DNA of 64,000 nt from Sulfurospirillum cavolei (GTDB lineage Bacteria > Campylobacterota > Campylobacteria > Campylobacterales > Sulfurospirillaceae), in assembly GCF_000813325.1 (NCBI RefSeq), contig NZ_BBQE01000003.1. One strand, 5' to 3'. The position numbers and the translations under genes are program-made. The notes below the pieces were generated by a model. That model saw nothing but the letters and a program-made list of their open reading frames with translations. It was not told where the DNA came from and did no database searches. Below are positions 59,981 through 64,000 of the stretch, piece by piece. Each line of letters begins with the position of its first letter. Within the stretch, counting starts at the first letter, position 1.

Positions 59981-61062
59981 TCTGAAAACGCTTTTAAAGA
60001 TGCACATACATATGCGATATCCTCTTTCGTATGGCTATAAGAAATAGGCAGGCTAAGCGTTGTCGCATGAATTTCCTCCGAAAGAGGATATGTACCCTCC
60101 AAAATTCCTTTCATCGCTTCTTGTTTATGCGGAGGGAAAGGGTAATGTACCTCCGTCTTAATACCGTGCTTCAAAAGGTATTGGCGCAATAGATCACGTT
60201 TAGAATGGCGAATATTGAAAATATGGTAAACATCAAAAAAATCTTCGTGAACATGAGGCAAAATGAAACGTTCGTCTAAACGTTCCAAATAAATACGTGC
60301 CAACGCTCGCTTATGCGCATTAATTTCATCTAAAGCCTTTAGCTTTATGGATAAGAACCCTGCTTGTATTTCATCAAGCCTTGAGTTAAAACCTAAATAG
60401 TCATTATAATATTTAGTCGATGATCCATAATTTCGCAAAGAGAGTAAGGCATGATATAAAGTCTCATCATCGGTAATAATTGCTCCGGCATCACCTAATG
60501 CACCCAGGTTTTTAGTCGGATAGAAACTAAAACATCCTATCCCGAACGTTCCTGCTTTTTGATGTCGATACATCGCTCCGTGTGCTTGAGCGACATCTTC
60601 AATAATTTTAAGATTATAGGCTTCTGCAAGGTCAACAATCGGCTGCATATCGCATACTTTACCGTAGAGATGAACCGCCAAAATTGCTTTGGTCTTTGGC
60701 GTAATTTTTGCTTCTATTTTAACAGGATCAATTGTATATGCTTGCAAATCAGGTTCGACCAATACGGGTTTATAACCGTTTCGTATGATTGCTAAAATCG
60801 TAGCAATATACGTATTGGAAGGGACGATAATTTCACTTTGCGGTGGAAAATTCAGTGCATTCAACGCTAAAATAAGTGCATCGAGTCCCGAAGCCACTCC
60901 GATACAATATTTAACACCGTGATAATGAGCAAATTCTTCTTCAAAGTGCTTTACGTTGTTGCCTAATACATACCATCCGCTTTGTAAAAACGACTCAAAA
61001 CTTGCCTGATATTCCGTAAAAAATTTTTGGTTTACTTTATAAAGATTTTCATACTCGATCAT
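59977..61062 (-). CDS. DegT/DnrJ-family sugar aminotransferase (FdtB/QdtB-like)
   Basis: A 361-residue PLP enzyme. The PLP-binding lysine is in FYPTKNLGALGDAGAI (near 185-200), with EDVAQAHGAMY (Asp/Gln) and SRLDEIQAGFLS. Together with the overlapping 3,4-ketoisomerase it should make a dTDP-3-amino-3,6-dideoxyhexose such as Fuc3N or Qui3N. The call to the FdtB/QdtB branch follows from this neighbour, not from sequence alone. It overlaps the ketoisomerase and GT2 genes by four bases. Confidence 0.85.
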   Translation of the reverse strand: MIEYENLYKVNQKFFTEYQASFESFLQSGWYVLGNNVKHFEEEFAHYHGVKYCIGVASGLDALILALNALNFPPQSEIIVPSNTYIATILAIIRNGYKPVLVEPDLQAYTIDPVKIEAKITPKTKAILAVHLYGKVCDMQPIVDLAEAYNLKIIEDVAQAHGAMYRHQKAGTFGIGCFSFYPTKNLGALGDAGAIITDDETLYHALLSLRNYGSSTKYYNDYLGFNSRLDEIQAGFLSIKLKALDEINAHKRALARIYLERLDERFILPHVHEDFFDVYHIFNIRHSKRDLLRQYLLKHGIKTEVHYPFPPHKQEAMKGILEGTYPLSEEIHATTLSLPISYSHTKEDIAYVCASLKAFSE

Positions 61063-61424
61063 TCGCCGTACGCCTCTTTAATATAGTCGTTATTATCATA
61101 ATATTCTGATGAAAGTACCAATAAAACACTCCCTTTTGAGAAATGATCCATAGTATGCCAATCACACGGGTCTAACACCAAACATTGAGTCGGTTTATCC
61201 AACACGACTGTACGCTTTTTTTCTCCGTCATAGATATAAATTTCACACTGGCCGCTAACGCACACAAGTGCTTGGATTGCTTTTTTATGACGATGTCCAC
61301 CTCTTTGTTTTTGAACGTCGTATATCCAATAGATACGTTTGATCTCGAACGGCAATACCTTTTCAATCACGCTTAAAGCACCTCTATCATCACGAAATGT
61401 CGGTAAATTAATAATAGTTGCCAT
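61059..61424 (-). CDS. dTDP-4-keto-6-deoxyglucose 3,4-ketoisomerase (FdtA/QdtA-like cupin)
   Basis: A 121-residue single-domain cupin. ATG 61424 follows GGAAGGGCAAGT, so this start was preferred to the longer ORF. The motif GGHRHKKAIQALVCVSG (near 37-53) contains the catalytic histidines of FdtA/QdtA-type ketoisomerases, and LVLDPCDWHTM is also conserved. It supplies the 3-keto sugar to the aminotransferase that starts four bases before its stop. FdtA versus QdtA stereochemistry cannot be told here. Confidence 0.85.
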   Translation of the reverse strand: MATIINLPTFRDDRGALSVIEKVLPFEIKRIYWIYDVQKQRGGHRHKKAIQALVCVSGQCEIYIYDGEKKRTVVLDKPTQCLVLDPCDWHTMDHFSKGSVLLVLSSEYYDNNDYIKEAYGE

Positions 61425-62169
61425 ACTTGCCCTTCCAGTAATGCCGTAACGATATGAAAAATCCGTACACAATAAACGGCAATGCCATAATACTCAAAAT
61501 ACCTTTATGTTTAAAAGCGACATATAAAGCCTCTAAATGATTTCGTACAAAATTTTGTGCACCTGCACCTCCAGTAAGATACACGACAAAAGGCTCATCA
61601 ATACACTTATATTTTTGAAGTTGAGATACCAAATCAAAATACGAATTTAATTCCGCTTTATACCGATACGCCAATGAATAAGGAAGCATTTTATCTTTTT
61701 TAATAAACATTGTTTGATGGCATAACGTTCCTGTACCCCAAAATAAAAGATTAAACGTTGTAAACGCTTTGGGATGCACGTATTTCCCCTCTTTCGTATC
61801 TAACACAATACCGCCGTAAACCAAATCAAGTCTCGCATCCTTCGTTATCGCAGACGCAACCATGGCAACAACGTGCGGATTTACTAAAAAATCACCTGCA
61901 TTTAAAAAAACAATCCATTCGCCCGTCGCAAGTCTCAAACCTTTATTCATCGCGTCATAAATACCGCCGTCTTTTTCGCTTACCCAAACAATCGGATGAG
62001 GTGCGTATCTTTGAATGAGTGCGACCGTACCGTCACTCGAACCGCCGTCGATAATAATATATTCGATAGAAGAATACTCTTGTTCCAAAACCGACACAAT
62101 AGTTTGTTCCAAAAGCGTAACGGCATTATAGACAACGGTGATGATGGATATCTTGGGTAACGTTTTCAT
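61408..62169 (-). CDS. Glycosyltransferase family 2
   Basis: A 253-residue GT-A enzyme with KISIITVVYNAVTLLEQTI at the start, YIIIDGGSSDGTVALIQ, and EWIVFLNAGDFL, where Asn-Ala-Gly-Asp replaces a plain DxD. A C-terminal hydrophobic stretch (ILSIMALPFIVYGFFISL) may anchor it to the membrane. Its end overlaps the ketoisomerase start by 17 bases. It is probably a second sugar transferase of the same cluster. Specificity unknown. Confidence 0.86.
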   Translation of the reverse strand: MKTLPKISIITVVYNAVTLLEQTIVSVLEQEYSSIEYIIIDGGSSDGTVALIQRYAPHPIVWVSEKDGGIYDAMNKGLRLATGEWIVFLNAGDFLVNPHVVAMVASAITKDARLDLVYGGIVLDTKEGKYVHPKAFTTFNLLFWGTGTLCHQTMFIKKDKMLPYSLAYRYKAELNSYFDLVSQLQKYKCIDEPFVVYLTGGAGAQNFVRNHLEALYVAFKHKGILSIMALPFIVYGFFISLRHYWKGKYGNYY

Positions 62170-63179
62170 GCGATAAAACTCTTTTTATCAAAAATCCGTT
62201 GACGGCTGAAAAGTTTTCTGTAAAAAAATTTAAACGGCAGTAACCAATCATCTTTAAGACGCGAAATCATGTATGAAAGCGTGTATCCTTCAACAGAAAC
62301 AGGTTCTTGTAAAAAAATGAATTTTTCTCCAAGCTTGTCGGAAAGATTCTCAAGGTGTCTTACGTAAGGTTTGTAAAGATACGTTCTATCGTTTTGACTT
62401 AAACGATAAACACTTAATTCTATTTGGTTGTGGCTCAAAAAACGTAATGCGTGAAAATGGTAAAAAATAACGTCAAACTTCGTATGTGTTTTCTTCTCAA
62501 TACCGTATAATTTTGAACCTTCTTGCCCCAAAGTATATTGCTGAATGTTCCACGGTGCAACGCCGCCGCCTAAGTGACGTAAAACATGCACTCCATCAAA
62601 CATACTCGTCCAATGATCCAAATACATCTGATCTCCAAACTTCCCGTCTTCGTAACGAGCGAAACACCACTCGCTACACGCGTTTTGCCACCATGAGAGG
62701 ACTTTGATACCACGCTCATCGTTCTTAAATGTTACGAATTGGACGCAATAAATACCGCTAGTCGCACTTTGGTCGTACATCGGCGTATAGCGATGTTCAG
62801 TAATTAAAACCGACGCATTTTGCATCTCATTGACCAAAACGGATGGGTCGGAAAAAAAATACACATCGGCATCAAGATAGGTACAATGTTCAAGCCCAAA
62901 GCGCTCAATCGCATAACGAATCACAAAAGGCGTACATGTCCAGCAGTATTCGCCTTTCGTTCTTTCTTGTTTGATGCGTTTAAGCGTTTCGTCCTCAAAC
63001 ATTTCTAACGAGATAATAGTAGCGTGCTCAAGGTCTAATTTCACAAGTGTTTCAAACGCCAAATCGTCAAAGGCAACAATATAAAGATGGAATTCTTTAC
63101 AATGCACACTGAGCGACTCATACATAGCAAGTCCGCGCGTTAAATAAGCACTGTCAAAGAGCGTACAATAGTTATACAT
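62166..63179 (-). CDS. Putative GT-A fold glycosyltransferase (GT8-like)
   Basis: A 337-residue protein beginning MYNYCTLFDSAYLTRGLAMY, with a DxD-type motif CTYLDADVYFFSDPSVLV near residue 95-112 and DQMYLDHWTSMF further on, as in GT8-like or nucleotide-diphospho-sugar transferases that act on LPS or glycans. The C-terminal ~60 residues lose clear similarity. It overlaps the GT2 gene by four bases and the methyltransferase gene by eight. Membership is by motif only. Confidence 0.72.
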   Translation of the reverse strand: MYNYCTLFDSAYLTRGLAMYESLSVHCKEFHLYIVAFDDLAFETLVKLDLEHATIISLEMFEDETLKRIKQERTKGEYCWTCTPFVIRYAIERFGLEHCTYLDADVYFFSDPSVLVNEMQNASVLITEHRYTPMYDQSATSGIYCVQFVTFKNDERGIKVLSWWQNACSEWCFARYEDGKFGDQMYLDHWTSMFDGVHVLRHLGGGVAPWNIQQYTLGQEGSKLYGIEKKTHTKFDVIFYHFHALRFLSHNQIELSVYRLSQNDRTYLYKPYVRHLENLSDKLGEKFIFLQEPVSVEGYTLSYMISRLKDDWLLPFKFFYRKLFSRQRIFDKKSFIA

Positions 63180-63900
63180 CTTTTATCTTCTTTGCCAACA
63201 CAATATTATCCAAATACAAATCATCATTTCTAGGTAAAATCTTGGCAAAAAAAAGCCCTAAAAGATTGATGGGTGCCATTAAAATCACTGTGATACCTAA
63301 GTTAACATATATATTTTTTGTCAATGTTATTTTAAATAAATACGCATTAATCAATTGAAAAATAACTTCTAGTCCATTGTTACTTTTTCGATGCTCCACA
63401 ATTTCAAAACCATTTTCGCACAAAAGATATTTGAGTCCAAACGAAGAATAGCGAGCATAATCATAAGGTTGTTCATGTTCGTCCCAAACAAAAGGAACGG
63501 TTATCAAAAATTTACCATCCATTTTCAGTACTCGATTGGCTTCTTTTAAAAAATCTTGAGGATTAAATACATGCTCAAAAACTTGATTTGAAATCAAATG
63601 ATCAAAATTTTGATTGGCAAAAGGCATATGTGTACCATCATAAAAATAATCGGCTTTTTTATGTGTTCTATTGGTTGGAGTATCAAGCTCAAGCCCTATA
63701 TATTCTCTTGCATGAGTCAAATGAGCGTACGGTTTGTGCCCGCAACCTATATCTAAAACCCTCCCATCTAACTGTACAATAAGTTCTGAGATAGCTCGAT
63801 ATAACCCTTTTCGTGCAAAATAAAAAGGATTAATAAAAAGCCCTATGAAGCGAGGATTAAATTGTTCTTGAAGATAAAGATTTTTCAATTTTCTAATCAT
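63172..63900 (-). CDS. Class I SAM-dependent methyltransferase
   Basis: A 242-residue methyltransferase_11-type protein: motif I LDGRVLDIGCGHKPYAHL (near 45-62), a later DHLISNQVFEHVFNPQDFL and VLKMDGKFLITVPFVWDE, then a C-terminal hydrophobic helix (INVILMAPINLLGLFFAKI-type). In a glycan cluster it probably methylates a sugar or a lipid-linked intermediate. The start overlaps the partial upstream gene by eight bases. Confidence 0.82.
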   Translation of the reverse strand: MIRKLKNLYLQEQFNPRFIGLFINPFYFARKGLYRAISELIVQLDGRVLDIGCGHKPYAHLTHAREYIGLELDTPTNRTHKKADYFYDGTHMPFANQNFDHLISNQVFEHVFNPQDFLKEANRVLKMDGKFLITVPFVWDEHEQPYDYARYSSFGLKYLLCENGFEIVEHRKSNNGLEVIFQLINAYLFKITLTKNIYVNLGITVILMAPINLLGLFFAKILPRNDDLYLDNIVLAKKIKDV

Positions 63901-64000
63901 TGTTGCGCTCCAAAATCATTCCTCGAAAAGCACACAATTCCGTTTTTCCATCCAAGCCATCAAAACTTTCTACAACATGATAACGATGAAGAAAAGCAGA
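63893..64000 (-). CDS. C-terminal end of a further glycan-cluster gene, cut by the window edge
   Basis: Thirty-five codons of an open frame enter from the right edge and end in TAG, overlapping the methyltransferase start by eight bases. The visible tail (SFDGLDGKTELCAFRG, then MILERNND) shows no recognisable motif. It belongs to the same transcript by overlap. The product cannot be named from this fragment. Confidence 0.55.
   Translation of the reverse strand, partial: SAFLHRYHVVESFDGLDGKTELCAFRGMILERNND

Noticed and set aside
1..64000. CRISPR array or cas genes
   Set aside because: No regularly spaced direct repeats and no Cas-like protein seen anywhere in the window.

Overview
The window reads as a chromosomal segment of a free-living member of the Campylobacterota (Campylobacterales, Sulfurospirillum- or Sulfurimonas-like; genus not fixed by what can be seen). 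The evidence is gene content and order: der-aroK-trpS-serS followed by a PflB-like flagellar-motor TPR protein, the block pglB-pglG-hisH-hisA-cheY-prmA-ftsH-psd-like-pssA, a bacterial oligosaccharyltransferase PglB with the WWDYG motif, and an Hcp-type Sel1 protein.

Layout. 1-1.6 kb: end of a cytochrome bd oxidase operon (cydA end, cydB, CydX-like peptide). 1.7-5.1 kb: diguanylate cyclase, Sel1/Hcp protein, AraC regulator and LysE-type exporter. 5.1-15.9 kb: envelope genes, namely a TolC-MFP-ABC MacAB-like efflux operon, a TonB-dependent receptor, an RND/MMPL exporter and an LpxR-like lipid A deacylase. 16.3-32.35 kb: accessory DNA, two different integrative elements in tandem at the 3' end of one tRNA-Ser(GCU) gene. 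32.4-39.6 kb: minus-strand housekeeping genes (AsmA, pyrF, nusB, ribH, ovoA, kdsA, EamA permease). 39.7-47.3 kb: plus-strand mscS, der, aroK, trpS, serS, pflB. 47.3-64 kb: one long minus-strand block with leuA and a leucine-rich leader peptide, pssA, psd-like, ftsH, prmA, cheY, hisA, hisH, pglG-like, pglB and a glycan-biosynthesis cluster that runs off the right edge.

Element 1 (about 16.28-22.35 kb, very AT-rich) is a mobilizable integrative element: tyrosine integrase, two small ORFs, a structured oriT-like region, a MobV/Mob_Pre relaxase, a hairpin-rich non-coding stretch, a PDZ lipoprotein and a small secreted protein. Its attachment site lies inside the integrase reading frame. A 27-codon start with a good ribosome-binding site sits at the far right end, and the two pieces would join in frame only in the excised circle.

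Element 2 (about 22.34-32.35 kb) is a complete-looking inovirus (filamentous phage) prophage: divergent repressor/membrane-protein pair, structured intergenic region, candidate ssDNA-binding protein, pVIII-like major coat protein, two tiny membrane proteins, pIII-like adhesin, pVI-like protein, Zot/pI ATPase, secretin, HUH-like replication initiator, a PP-loop PAPS-reductase-family enzyme and a tyrosine integrase next to the tRNA.

The chromosomal part also carries a strongly over-represented 9-mer, CTTACATGT. It is absent from both elements, lies mostly sense to genes, and occurs as an inverted pair in at least one terminator, which resembles uptake-signal-type repeats.
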